Shown: in pieces, positions 1 through 10,299 of the stretch | Numbering within the stretch: the stretch's first letter is position 1 | How the letters are laid out: every line of letters starts with the position of its first letter | Source: Aporrectodea caliginosa | Taxonomy: Eukaryota; Annelida; Clitellata; Crassiclitellata; Lumbricidae | Direction: 5' to 3' | DNA length: 64,000 nt | Assembly (NCBI GenBank): GCA_020284085.1 | Contig: JACEVL010001161.1 | Location: forward strand, 4,518,930-4,582,929 | Translations under genes and position numbers: made by a program | The notes under the pieces: generated by a model | The model's input: only the letters and a program-made list of their open reading frames with translations | Databases searched by the model: none | Told to the model about the DNA's origin: nothing

Positions 1-3000
1 TTTAAGTAAATTAAATGCCTGTTGATGTCTATCAGTCCAATCAATCTTATCTGGAACATGTTTGCTTGTCAAATCAGATAGAGGCTTCGCAATCTGTGCA
101 AAATCTTTGATAAACTGTCTATAGTAACCAAAAAATCCCAGCAATTGCTTAATTTGTTTCTTCGTTTCTGGGGTTTTCAAATTAATTAAACTTTCAATTC
201 TATCTGGATTCATTTGAATCGTTCCAGAACCAACCACATGACCGATGAACTTTACCTCACTCTTACCAAAGATACATTTCTTTAAGTTCAGAGTAATGTT
301 ATGCAGTCTCATTTGCATTAAATATGCATCTAAATGCTGTAAATGAATCTTCCAGTCATCTGAATGCACAGCAATGTCATCTACATAGGGCTCAGCAAAT
401 TCATTTATAGGCTGTAAAACCATGTTAATTGCTTTAACAAATGTTCTTCCTGAGTTGATCATTCCGAAAGGAACACGAGTAAACTCGTACAGTCCATTGT
501 GAGTAACAAAAGCAGTTTTCCATTGATCAGTTTGCTTAACAGGACAAGTCCAGTAAGCACTTCGACAATCAAAAATCGAGATCACATTTGATTTTCCAAC
601 TTTGTGCAAAACATCTTTTACAATCGGCATTGGATATTTACAATCCACAGTGAACGAGTTAATGTATCTGTAGTCGCAGGCAAGTCTCAGAGAACCGTCT
701 TTCTTTTTAACAATTACCAGCGGACTTGCCATTCTGCTCGAAGATGGTTTTATAATGTTGGCTTGAAGCATTTCTTTAATTTGTCGTTCAACTTCTGCTC
801 GATAGATGAGTGGAATTCGGTAAGCCATAAATTCTTTTTCACGAAATTCCGGTTTCAGTTCAATTTCATGTTCAACCAATGTACATAGTCCAGGCTTTTC
901 AGAAAAGCGATCAGAATATTTGTTCAATACTTCCAGCAATTGTTTTTGTTGAGTCAATGTTAAATGGTTAATCTGATCGGGATCAAGATTCAGTGAGTTC
1001 TTTTCATCTTGCAAGTCATTCTTTGTCAGCAGTTCAACCACTGAACCAAAGTCTTCATCTTCTTCAACGATTAGTCCACAACTCATTGCTCTTGTAATGT
1101 ACTTTCTGATTTTATTTGCGTGAATTATCTTCCGACAATCGTCACCCATGTCAATCAAATAAGAGTACTTGGACCTTCGTTGTATAACAGTACATGGACC
1201 ATGCCATCGTGAAATCAGTTTATTCGTTGAAGTCGGATATAACACAATGACTTTTTCACCCGGTTCAAATTCTTTATGTTTCGCTCTTTTGTTGTATTGA
1301 TTCGTATACTGTAATTGCTTCTCTCGTGAATATGATTCTGCAAACAGTAATGCTTTTTCCATATTTGCTTTCATGTCTTTCAAGTACTTTTCTGGTTGGA
1401 TTCCAATATGAGGTGGTAAATTAATTTCTCTTGTCCAACTTTCTTTTAGAATTGCCAGTGGTCCACGCGGAATCTTTCCATACACCAACATATAAGGAGC
1501 AATTCCAGTAGTTGCATTCGGTACTTCTCGTAATGCCCACACTGTAAACGGAATTACTTTATGCCATTGCCTTGGATTGTCAACAATTACATGATGGATC
1601 ATTTTCTTGAATGTTTGATTCCATCTTTCTACTAATCCAGCTGCCTCTGGATGACCTGGCGTATCAAATCTTGGACTACACCCCATTAAATTCAGAAATT
1701 CTCTTGTCAGACTCGCAGTAAAATTTGTTCCTTGGTCACTTGTGATCACAGAAGGTACACCAACGTTCATGAACAACTCCATCAAAGCATCACATACAGC
1801 TTTCGCAGTTAATGATTTCAACAGAAACACTGTAGGCCATCTTGTGCAAGAATCGACAATACATAAACAGTACTTGTGACCTGCAGCAGATGCTGGCTCG
1901 ATTGGTCCTACACAATCCACCGTAATTCTTCTAAACGCCACATCTTCTCTTGGAATTGGAGTGATAGGAACCCTGTCCATCACCAAACTTCTTGCCTTTA
2001 ACTGACATTTCTCACATGATTTGCAAAATTTCACTATATCTCTTCTCATCTTTGGCCACGTAAAAGACAACTTTATTCGTTCTCTAGTTTTCTCTTCTCC
2101 AAGATGTCCTCCAAATACTGATTCGTGAGCCAACTCCATCACTTTCATTCGTCGCTCTTTTGGTAACACCAATTGATATATCGTTTGCTCTAATATTCGA
2201 TATCTCTTGTACAGTAAGCCATTTACCACGCAGAATTCAGATTCTTTATCTGGCGCTAAATTCCACCATGCTTTCAATGATTCATCTTGTCTCTGCTGTT
2301 CTTCGAATTTCCTTGCGTCTGCAATCTGCATCTGTTGTTCTTCATCTTTCTCATTTTCTTGAAACAAATCTGCTATCTCCACATCACATTCATTATCCTC
2401 TTTCGTTTCATTTAGATTACCATTCTTGCATGCAGCCATCTCTTGTTCACTCATTTCTGCTGTTATACCGTCTTGTATTAAACTTTGTTGATCATCACTT
2501 TCGTTTTCCTCTTCACTTGAACTTTCAGTTTCACTTTCCTCTTCGACATCTACCACTTTCTTTCGCTGACTCTGCAATCTCGTCGTTACATTCGCTTGCA
2601 CATCTCCTTGTATCATTTTCACTTGTGGCACGGCTTTAAGTTCTGCAATGATTTCTGGATGCAACAAGAATCTTTCTGTGCTTCCCATTTTTGCAATACT
2701 AGCACACATCAATGTCACATAAGGTGTAAGTGAACATTTGACTTTATGCGGAATTACCTCTTCTTCCACATCGTTACAACACAGCCTTACATCAACTTTC
2801 ACCAACTTTGCAGGAATGGCATCTCCTGCCACGCATTGTAAGTTCACTTTTCCAATCTGCTCCACCTTCATGCCTTCCAGTAATTCTTCACTAATCACCG
2901 GAACCTCTGCTCCAGAATCAATAAGTGCTTTTACTTTTATTGGTTCTTTTCCTGCTGTTCCACGAATTTCTACCTCGACGTACTGCAATACCACTTTCTT

Positions 3001-5055
3001 CAATGTTGTACTTTCATCTCTTCCAGCCATTTCTTTCTGCATTCCATTGTGCAATAGAATTTCTTTCTGAATATCAGGTGAAAGGTGACATTTCATCACT
3101 GACTTTACTTCAGTTTCATTGTTCTGATGTTCTGTGGCTTGACTTTCAGAATTATCAACCACTTGAATTCGATTCACCCTCGAATGTTCTTGTTTTCCAT
3201 AATTTGAGGTTGTAACAGGAACTGGACAGAATTTCATCAAATGCCTGTCTGATCCACAGTTATGACAACGTTTCACCACTGCACCTCGTTGTTCGATGCT
3301 TTCTTTTCTCTTATATGGAGTAAACGATGCATTGCCTTCTCTCGCGACAAACCTTGGTGGTGATTTGTTATATACCTGACGTTGTCTGGTCATCATCGAC
3401 TCTCTATTCTCGTGAACAACCGGAGAATTTGGTTTCACTTCTGCACCTCTGAACTGATTTCCTGTTTCTTGATTGCTCTTCCAATGAAAACCAAAATTTG
3501 GAGTGAACTGTTGATTTCTTTTTACATTGGGTACAAAATCAAAACTTGTCTTATTCGGAATTGCCAAACCAATTCGATTATTAACATGAATGTCTGCTAG
3601 GTCTGCCACAACACTAGCTTCGTAACAATCAGTTCCTTCCTTCGACAATACAAACTGTAGTGGACCTGGTGGTAGTGATTCTTTCAACTTATCCGCCACT
3701 AATAAATCAAACAGCTTCTCAAAATTCTTTTCCACTTTGCGACTTTTCACATAATAGTTCAACAAGTTCTTCAGCCTTGCTGTAAACATTGTATACGTTT
3801 CTTCAGCTGTCTTCTTCGCATCAATAAACTTCGATCTGTACTCTCTCGGTGTCAACTTGAATTCTTTTAACAAGTGTTGTTTCACGATCTGATAATCGTC
3901 TAAATCATCGAATGACAATCTGTTCAGAACAGTTCTAGCTTTCGGAGTCATCAATGGCAATAGTAACTTCACCCAGAATTGTTCTTGCACGTTGAAACTA
4001 CGAAACGCATTCTCAACCGTTTCGAAATATAATGGCACCTCCATCATATCGTTTGGCATTTTAGGTAACACGTGTTTCATGGCATCACCAATTTTCTTTA
4101 TTTTCGAAACCATCGTTTCACTTTCTTCCTGTTTCCTTTTCTGTTCTTCTCGTTCTTCTTCTCTTCTTTGCTCTTGAGCTTCTCTATTTCGCTTCTCCTC
4201 TTTGAGTTGTGCTTCTTTTAATGCTATTTTTTGTTGTTCCAACTTTAAACGTTCTTGTCTTTCCTCTTCCGCCTTCTCCATGCTTTCTTTCTGTAATTTC
4301 AGTTCTTCTTGTCTAACCTGTTCTGCTCGCTCCAACTCTGAAATTCGCACTTTTTCCTTTTCTTCTTCACGTAGTCTCTTCTCTTCAATCTGTTGCTGAC
4401 GTATCTCTTCGTCACTTTTCCGCGCCTTTTCAAATTCAATCATCTGCTCTAATCTTCTCCTTTCAGCATCTTCTCTATCTTTTCTCAATTGCTCTAATTG
4501 AATTTCAAATTGCTGCCTTTGCAATTCTTCTTTCTCTCTTTGAAGACGTAATTCTTCCTGTCGTGCATTTTCTGCTTTCTCTTCTTTTTCTCTCTGAAGA
4601 CGTTCTGCCTTCTCTTCCTTTTCTCTCTGAAGACGTTCTGCCTTCTCTTCCTTTTCTCTCTGAAGACGTAATTCTTCCTGTCGCATTTCTTTCTCTTCTT
4701 GTCTCCGTTTCTCCTCTTTCTCTTTCTCTTCTTGTCTTCGTATCTCCTCTCTTTCTTTCTCTTCTTGTCTTCGTTTCTCCTCTCTTTCTTCTTTCATCAT
4801 CATCCACTGCATCATCATCTCCATAGACATAAGTCCAGGCGGTTTTTCAATAACCTTTTCCACAACACCGCCGACAGCACCTTCTTCTTCTGCTTCTTCT
4901 TTAAGCCAGACTTCAGCTAGCGCTTCTAGCATGTCCTCACGTGACATATCTTTCAGTTTCTCTTCTTCAAAACCAGCCTTCAACAAGCGCTGTTTTAATC
5001 TTTCAGAAGACATCTTCTTCAGTTCTGCTTGTTTTTTGACACTTAATTTCTCCAT
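1..5055 (-). CDS. Gag-Pol polyprotein of a Gmr1-like Ty3/gypsy LTR retrotransposon (3' end beyond window)
   Basis: One open frame of 1685 codons runs from the ATG at 5055-5053 to base 1 with no stop, so it continues outside. Residue order: N-terminal helical segment; Glu/Arg/Lys-rich coiled coil about 85-320, including three copies of an 11-13 residue LQREKEEKAER-type repeat; gag-like region about 325-480; CCHC zinc knuckle CX2CX4HX4C at 597-610; aspartic protease motif ALIDSGAEVPVI (catalytic D713); integrase HHCC motif (H977 to C1014/C1017); integrase core D1047, D1107, E1143 with exact D-35-E spacing; a GPY/F-like segment near 1285-1320; then RT with VPFGMINSGRTF and YVDD (first D at 1559). 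Integrase therefore precedes RT, the reverse of normal Ty3/gypsy and characteristic of the Gmr1 clade. RNase H and the 3' LTR should lie left of the window. The intact frame suggests a young copy. Family assignment rests on motif order, not on a tree. Confidence 0.93.
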   Translation of the reverse strand, partial: MEKLSVKKQAELKKMSSERLKQRLLKAGFEEEKLKDMSREDMLEALAEVWLKEEAEEEGAVGGVVEKVIEKPPGLMSMEMMMQWMMMKEEREEKRRQEEKEREEIRRQEEKEKEEKRRQEEKEMRQEELRLQREKEEKAERLQREKEEKAERLQREKEEKAENARQEELRLQREKEELQRQQFEIQLEQLRKDREDAERRRLEQMIEFEKARKSDEEIRQQQIEEKRLREEEKEKVRISELERAEQVRQEELKLQKESMEKAEEERQERLKLEQQKIALKEAQLKEEKRNREAQEQRREEEREEQKRKQEESETMVSKIKKIGDAMKHVLPKMPNDMMEVPLYFETVENAFRSFNVQEQFWVKLLLPLMTPKARTVLNRLSFDDLDDYQIVKQHLLKEFKLTPREYRSKFIDAKKTAEETYTMFTARLKNLLNYYVKSRKVEKNFEKLFDLLVADKLKESLPPGPLQFVLSKEGTDCYEASVVADLADIHVNNRIGLAIPNKTSFDFVPNVKRNQQFTPNFGFHWKSNQETGNQFRGAEVKPNSPVVHENRESMMTRQRQVYNKSPPRFVAREGNASFTPYKRKESIEQRGAVVKRCHNCGSDRHLMKFCPVPVTTSNYGKQEHSRVNRIQVVDNSESQATEHQNNETEVKSVMKCHLSPDIQKEILLHNGMQKEMAGRDESTTLKKVVLQYVEVEIRGTAGKEPIKVKALIDSGAEVPVISEELLEGMKVEQIGKVNLQCVAGDAIPAKLVKVDVRLCCNDVEEEVIPHKVKCSLTPYVTLMCASIAKMGSTERFLLHPEIIAELKAVPQVKMIQGDVQANVTTRLQSQRKKVVDVEEESETESSSEEENESDDQQSLIQDGITAEMSEQEMAACKNGNLNETKEDNECDVEIADLFQENEKDEEQQMQIADARKFEEQQRQDESLKAWWNLAPDKESEFCVVNGLLYKRYRILEQTIYQLVLPKERRMKVMELAHESVFGGHLGEEKTRERIKLSFTWPKMRRDIVKFCKSCEKCQLKARSLVMDRVPITPIPREDVAFRRITVDCVGPIEPASAAGHKYCLCIVDSCTRWPTVFLLKSLTAKAVCDALMELFMNVGVPSVITSDQGTNFTASLTREFLNLMGCSPRFDTPGHPEAAGLVERWNQTFKKMIHHVIVDNPRQWHKVIPFTVWALREVPNATTGIAPYMLVYGKIPRGPLAILKESWTREINLPPHIGIQPEKYLKDMKANMEKALLFAESYSREKQLQYTNQYNKRAKHKEFEPGEKVIVLYPTSTNKLISRWHGPCTVIQRRSKYSYLIDMGDDCRKIIHANKIRKYITRAMSCGLIVEEDEDFGSVVELLTKNDLQDEKNSLNLDPDQINHLTLTQQKQLLEVLNKYSDRFSEKPGLCTLVEHEIELKPEFREKEFMAYRIPLIYRAEVERQIKEMLQANIIKPSSSRMASPLVIVKKKDGSLRLACDYRYINSFTVDCKYPMPIVKDVLHKVGKSNVISIFDCRSAYWTCPVKQTDQWKTAFVTHNGLYEFTRVPFGMINSGRTFVKAINMVLQPINEFAEPYVDDIAVHSDDWKIHLQHLDAYLMQMRLHNITLNLKKCIFGKSEVKFIGHVVGSGTIQMNPDRIESLINLKTPETKKQIKQLLGFFGYYRQFIKDFAQIAKPLSDLTSKHVPDKIDWTDRHQQAFNLLK

Positions 5056-5223
5056 CTTACTTCTTTACTTCAGTGCTGTCCTTTCTGGAAAACACCAGTT
5101 TTCTTTTGTGTTTGAAGTATTGGGAATTGTTCTTTGTTTGATAACAACCAACTTTTATACCTTTGTCGTTGAGGCTTTCGTTGTCGTAGATTTACCAATG
5201 ATTTGAATGCGTATTCACCAGTC

Positions 5224-5318
5224 GACGTTGTTTCGAATCCCAGACGTTGTTTCGAATCCCAGACGTTGTTTCGAATCCCAGACGTTGTTTCGAATCCCAG
5301 ACGTTGTTTCGAATCCCA
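5224..5318 (-). repeat. Five tandem 19-bp units derived from the inner half of the primer binding site
   Basis: Units at 5224-5242, 5243-5261, 5262-5280, 5281-5299 and 5300-5318 are identical (GACGTTGTTTCGAATCCCA on the plus strand). The last unit overlaps the primer binding site, and every unit carries its GGGATTCGAA core. The array lies in the element's leader between the primer site and the gag start codon. Confidence 0.95.
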
Positions 5319-5330
5319 CCGCTGTCACCA
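5309..5330 (-). promoter_or_regulatory. Primer binding site (tRNA-Leu-like 3' end)
   Basis: Read on the minus strand, 5330 downward begins TGGTGACAGCGGTGGGATTC. This is the complement of a tRNA 3' end: CCA, acceptor strand, then the TTCGAATCCC T-arm. The acceptor sequence resembles a cytosolic tRNA-Leu; the isotype is inferred from memory of tRNA 3' ends. It sits about 250 bases before the gag ATG, as expected for the minus-strand DNA primer site just inside the 5' LTR. Confidence 0.75.
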
Positions 5331-5334
5331 AATA

Positions 5335-5690
5335 TGTCACCAACTCTTTTCTTTCTTAGTTGTGACCTACCTCAAGAACTTTCCTTATCTCTACATATAA
5401 ATTGCTCAACGACTTCTAACTGTTTAAGAATTAAATTGACACAGTTCTTTGAATGTTTCTTTCTTTCTTCAAACACAGTTTAATAACAACAAACTCAACT
5501 CTTGCCTTAAAACAACTGTACTACACTGTATAGTTCAAATTCACTTTCATCAGCAATTTCTAAGTTTGGCGCGCTAACTGCACGTGTAGAGAATCTATCG
5601 TCAGCCAAAGTTTAGGCTACTTTAGGCCAAGCGCCCACGAGCCGACAGCGCAACTAAGGCCTAAGACTAAAACGCTTAACAATCGATACA
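5335..5690 (-). mobile_element. Probable 5' LTR of the Gmr1-like element (outer boundary uncertain)
   Basis: The sequence outside the primer binding site must be the U5 end of the 5' LTR. On the plus strand it opens TGTCACCAAC, consistent with a terminal TG/CA dinucleotide after a 4-base spacer. The outer end is a guess near 5690, because the partner LTR is outside the window and no target duplication can be tested. Confidence 0.4.
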
Positions 5691-6913
5691 CATTATATAT
5701 ATATATATATATCAACCTAAGGAACACCTGTGCTCATTATATATGCAAAACATTAGTTCACACAGTGTAAAGACAGCGTTTGACCGATGGCCTTTACCAT
5801 CTTCCGATTTTCTGTTATTTCTTATAATTTCCCGCATTCTTGTAGGCCTACGTTGGAGGTAATTTGTTGTTCTTCTCGTTTGTTCTCGATTTCTTGATCT
5901 TTCTCAGGTCACTGCCGCCGGTCTTAAGAGTAATATAAATGTAATTTTTTTATGTTTTCCGAAAAAAATTAATTCACACTCTGCTTGCGTGTTGATTTTG
6001 TTTCGTTTTCTGCTGCTGTTCTTTATTTGCTCTGCTATAGCTCTTTTTATTGATTTTTCCTCCTTGCCTTTGACAGAGCTCCTTCCGGTCGTAGGCCACC
6101 GGTCGGTGGGTTGCGCTACTTCTTTCCCCGTAGAACTCGATGGTCTCCATCGGCAGATCTGTCCTTTCCAGCCGGTTGTCGTAATATTAAGCCGGTAGGG
6201 CTGTCGCAGGACCGTAAATTGATAAGGTTCTGCGAATGTCGGTGCGAAAAGTTACCACATGTGTCCGTGTCGGTCGAGCGGCCGTTCGTTTGCCAATAGG
6301 GGCCTACCATGTACGGCGTATAAATAAGTAGCATATATACGCAGGCCTATCAAGAAATTCATATCTATAAGACTTTGCTATAATAGTAGCTATACCTACT
6401 GTTGCTATCTGCATGACCAGGTCCTGTTCACTGAATGGAGAGTTTTTAAATCCCATTTATCCCTTAGTTATAATCCTTATACACACTATAGTATTGTCTA
6501 GTAATAGTGAGGACGATAGCTTCGTGCATTGTTCAAACTTCAAACTGTGGATAAAAGCAACAAACTTTTTTATCTTCAAGAAAAACATATTTTAAGACTT
6601 TTCAGCTAGCTGCATCACTTAATTCAAACGGGAACTTAACTAAAAAAAATATTGAAAATGTGCCATAAATTCTGAAATTTTGCTATTAGTTAGACCATTT
6701 GGGCGACGTTTTTGGGCTATAAAGCAATATCTTTAGGCGATAGAGCTGTAAACTATGTCATGATGGATGTTGTTATTTGTGAATTAAATATTGTTTTAAT
6801 TGGTGTTTCGCTTGTATTTTGTGCAAACCTTCATTTTATAAAAATTGGATTTCTAATATTTGTATGCATTTGAATATTTTTGTTTGGAAGGCCAGAGTTT
6901 AAATTATATAGCA
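5691..6913. other. Intergenic stretch without a supported gene
   Basis: A (TA)n run at about 5693-5712 opens this AT-rich stretch. Short open frames near 5989-6334 overlap on both strands, match nothing I recognise and lack convincing splice context. The left boundary of the gene or element encoding copy A (next entry) is not visible; I found no terminal inverted repeat here. Confidence 0.5.
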
Positions 6914-8428
6914 ATGTCTAAACGGTGTCTTTTAGTCGACCCAGCTGTCCCAGCTAGTGATCTGTATTTGCCAGTAAATTGGGCGATGTGTGTGTTGTGC
7001 CAGAATAAAACACGCGAGAAACTGCAGTGTCCAGATAATTCAATTGGCTGTGACAAAAGTTCTGGATACGAGTCTTTGGCAACAATATTGCTAGACTTTG
7101 ATAAGATTGGGGCGCTACCACCATCCGTCGTTCTCTCCCGGCTACACAGTGACGGAGGTCTGTTGGAGGCTTTCCGATTGAATAAAGCCAAATGGCACAG
7201 ATCATGTCGTTCTAAATTTAATGCAAGAGAATTGCAACGTAAATGTCCTAATGTTCATAAAACGCGTAATAGCAGTTCTTTGGAAGATCACACTAATATG
7301 CTTCCAGACCCGTTGGGAGATGACACTTGTACAAATCCAATGAATAAACGCAGATGCACGAGATCTGACATTAGTGATCTGAAAATACCAGGCATTCCGT
7401 CTTGCTTTTTCTGTGATATGCCAGCAGGTCCGCAAGGTTTGCATGAAGTAATGACCCTTGAGCTTGGCATTAGGGTAAGAGAATGTGCCCTTGCATTGTC
7501 AGATGACAGACTTCTAGCAAAACTTGCCACTAGTGACATGATAGCTATTGAGGCTAAATATCACTCTAGTTGTCTGGCACAGTTATACAACCGTAGACGT
7601 TCTTATGAACGTTCACAGTACAGTTCAGTGTCCATGCCTTCCTCTTCTGTTGATATAACACATGCTATAGTCTTTGCTGAGCTACTAGCATACATAAACG
7701 ATGTGCGATCTGTAAATAATATTCGACCAGTTTTCAAGCTTGTTGATCTAAAAAAAATGTATGTTGACCGGTTGCAGCAAATTAATGGGCAAATTACGGG
7801 TACTCCCAGTCTGAACAGTACACGTCTGAAGGACCAATTGCTTGAACATTTTCCAGATATGAGATCACAGAATGATGGACGTGATGTTATGTTAGTTTTT
7901 GATGATGACATTGGCACTGCTTTGTTTAAAGCTTGCAATGAAGATTTTCAGCAAGATGCAATTTGTCTGTCTAGGGCTGCAGAAATTGTGCGGCGTGAGA
8001 TGTTTGGTGACAGGCCTAAATGGTCTTTCAATGGGTCTTTTCAATTTCATGCAAATTGTAATGATAACTCTGTACCAAATACTTTGCTTGCCCTTGTTAG
8101 CATGATTCTTGAAGGCCCGAGTATTGATGTGCAGTCGTTGCAACAAAATGTACCTGCAGCAGCAAGTATTGCGCAGCTTATTGTTTTTAATAGTGTACAA
8201 CACAAACGTACCAATCGCAACCGAGTTGTGGCTCGGCACAACAAAAAGCAGGAAACACCATTACCTCTGTATATAGGTCTTAGTGTGCATGCTGCTACTA
8301 GGAAAAAGTCTTTAATTGATAAGCTTTTTGATGTCGGTGTGTGCGTATCATATGACCGTTTGATGTCTGTTCTGTCTGATTTAGCTAGTGGCGTTTGTCA
8401 GAGATATGAAGTAGAACAGGCTGTATGC
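6914..8428 (+). pseudogene. Copy A, N-terminal half of an unnamed large multidomain protein (family shared with 11905-15057)
   Basis: The open frame could begin at 6860, but the ATG at 6914 (gcaATG) is the more likely start. Two similar putative zinc-binding modules are visible. The first runs from MCVLC to WHRSC (residues about 25-85 from 6914). The second runs from CFFC to YHSSC (about 160-225). Both have CX2C at the front and HX3C at the back. After them comes an alpha-helical region (AFAELLAYINDVR to REMF). I recognise this as a recurrent 'uncharacterized protein' family in invertebrate and fish genomes, but know no assigned function. The frame is cut after EQAVC by a hAT-like insertion at 8429. 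Removing that insertion and one 8-bp target copy lets the frame run directly into PLNFKGNLFTTAAVDN at 10300. The copy was therefore a continuous coding sequence until the insertion, and is called broken here. Confidence 0.75.
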
Positions 8429-10299
8429 TAGGGTGATTCAAAAAAATTGAAAATCTTATTTTTGTTGTGCTCTTGCTTTTTTCTGTTCCTTTTGGTAATA
8501 AAATAAAGGGGAAAAAATTTAAATGAAATTGGATAATATTTAGTACTGCCTCAACGACCTTGAAATTATTTAACTTTAACTCGTTTTGTCCAAAAATTGA
8601 ATTTTAGTAAACAAACAATTTTACTTGAAAACTTAATAATGAAGTCATTCAAAACAATGTAGCACTGCCTAAGAGGCTATTGTGTATAATTATTTTAAAT
8701 CCCAATATGTTTTTAATTAATTAAAATGAAAATTGGTAGAAAGTATGTATGCACCCAATTTCTTTACTGTATTTACTAGATAACGCTATTCACTACATTC
8801 AGGAAAAAGTGTGTTTGATTGAATTTGGAAATTGTTTCCGATGGTCTTCTATAATTTGGAAAAAAAATTGTCAAGGTTGAGTTGAAAGTTGATGCGAGTG
8901 CAATCCCTCTTTGAGACGTATAGTTTCTGTGGAAACGTTTTCGGAAAGAAACCAAGTGGTGCCATTTCTTTGCAGAGATACCATAAGAGACGACCAATTG
9001 CTTTCAATCCTGTTTGCGAAATTACTTTGGATGTTGATGAATATTTTGTTAGCTCTTATATCAAGTGCAGATCACATGCATTGGGACATGTGATCCATGC
9101 TTTCACATAAACTAAAGTTATAAAAAATCCAAATTGCAAACAACCAGTGGCTTCATTTTGTCTTAGCTTGAATTTACTTTGAAATAAAAAATCTTTAAAA
9201 TGTAAATGAGTTTAGCCATTTAGTGTGCATGATGGAATGTATTTAGCAGTCAAAAATCTCCTCCATGTGGTGGGAACTCTGTAAGAGAGATAAGACCGAA
9301 CTCCAACAATTCTCTATAATCTTCCCTAGGGATCTTCCAGTTCAAGTTTCGTTTAGAATATCCATTATAAATTGTATCATCTCCGTCGTTAGTGTCTTTA
9401 ACTGTTCATTTAGACAATTGTCTCTATTAAAACAGTACATTTCTTGGTAAATTCTGGGTCATTATTGCTGGAAGCCCTTAAAAAGTAATACATCTGGATC
9501 CCATGTTGGACCAAAACCTGCATTAAATACGTGTAGGCTACACATGGTAGGCCTACTTAATGCATATGATGGTGACAAGCAAGCCATATCAATTTTTTTC
9601 TAGTTTTTTCCCCATTAAAACGCAAACTCCATTGAGGCGACCCATGTTGGATGCAGTCGTATCAAAAGATATTCCAACTACCCAAGCTTGTAGGTTATAC
9701 TTTACCCCAAAACGTTTCCTGAGGTTCTCCAATCAGATGAAATGAAAGTTTTTGACCTGGTTTCAGTCATAATATTATTTTCTTTATTAAAAAATACTAA
9801 AAAATATTTCTCAAGTAGTTTGCAGTATTTTGTTTTTAATAAATTATAATTATGAATTAACAAATTTGGTTATTTGCTCAATCCACCATTTTGTTTATGC
9901 TTAATATTGATAGTAGTAGAAGTAGTTTCAGATAACGACACCGATAACAAAGATCATTAACATTGCCCTCCTCTTTCATCCAGGTTTGGGACTGGCACTC
10001 CCTGGCACTAGGGCACGGACATGCAGTGGCGGAGGAGTAATTTTGTATGTTCTTTCTTAGTTCTTTATTAAGAAATAGGTAAGTAAGTAATTTAAAATGC
10101 TTGACAATAAAAAATATTAATTTAATAAAATTTATCTTAAGAATAAAACTTTGAGCCTCTTGAGGCAGTCCTAAATACAATCCAATTTCAGCCAAATTTC
10201 ACAGTTTTGCTCTATGTAGTAAAAGGAACTCAAAAAGTAAAGAGCCTCTCTTAATTGTCTACTTTAATGATTTTTTGCTACAGAACTTGAATCACCCTA
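8429..10299. mobile_element. Non-autonomous hAT-like DNA transposon inserted in copy A (1871 bp)
   Basis: Termini are perfect 13-bp inverted repeats, TAGGGTGATTCAA at 8429-8441 and its complement at 10287-10299. They are flanked by the 8-bp direct repeat CTGTATGC at 8421-8428 and 10300-10307. An 8-bp duplication and a TIR starting YARNG are the hAT signature. The interior is AT-rich with no transposase I can recognise, so it was probably mobilised in trans. Confidence 0.92.
9930..10045. repeat. Interspersed repeat nested in the hAT-like element; second copy at 59606-59716
   Basis: The segment from GATAACAAAGAT through CACGGACATGCAGTGGCGGAG matches 59606-59716 in the same orientation with moderate divergence. 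It looks like the end of a SINE or LINE family. No Pol III boxes were found. Confidence 0.55.

Noticed and set aside
4505..4826. Open frames on both strands across the TTC/TCT-rich segment
   Set aside because: They are shadows of the coiled-coil part of the retrotransposon Gag, which is read in another minus-strand frame.
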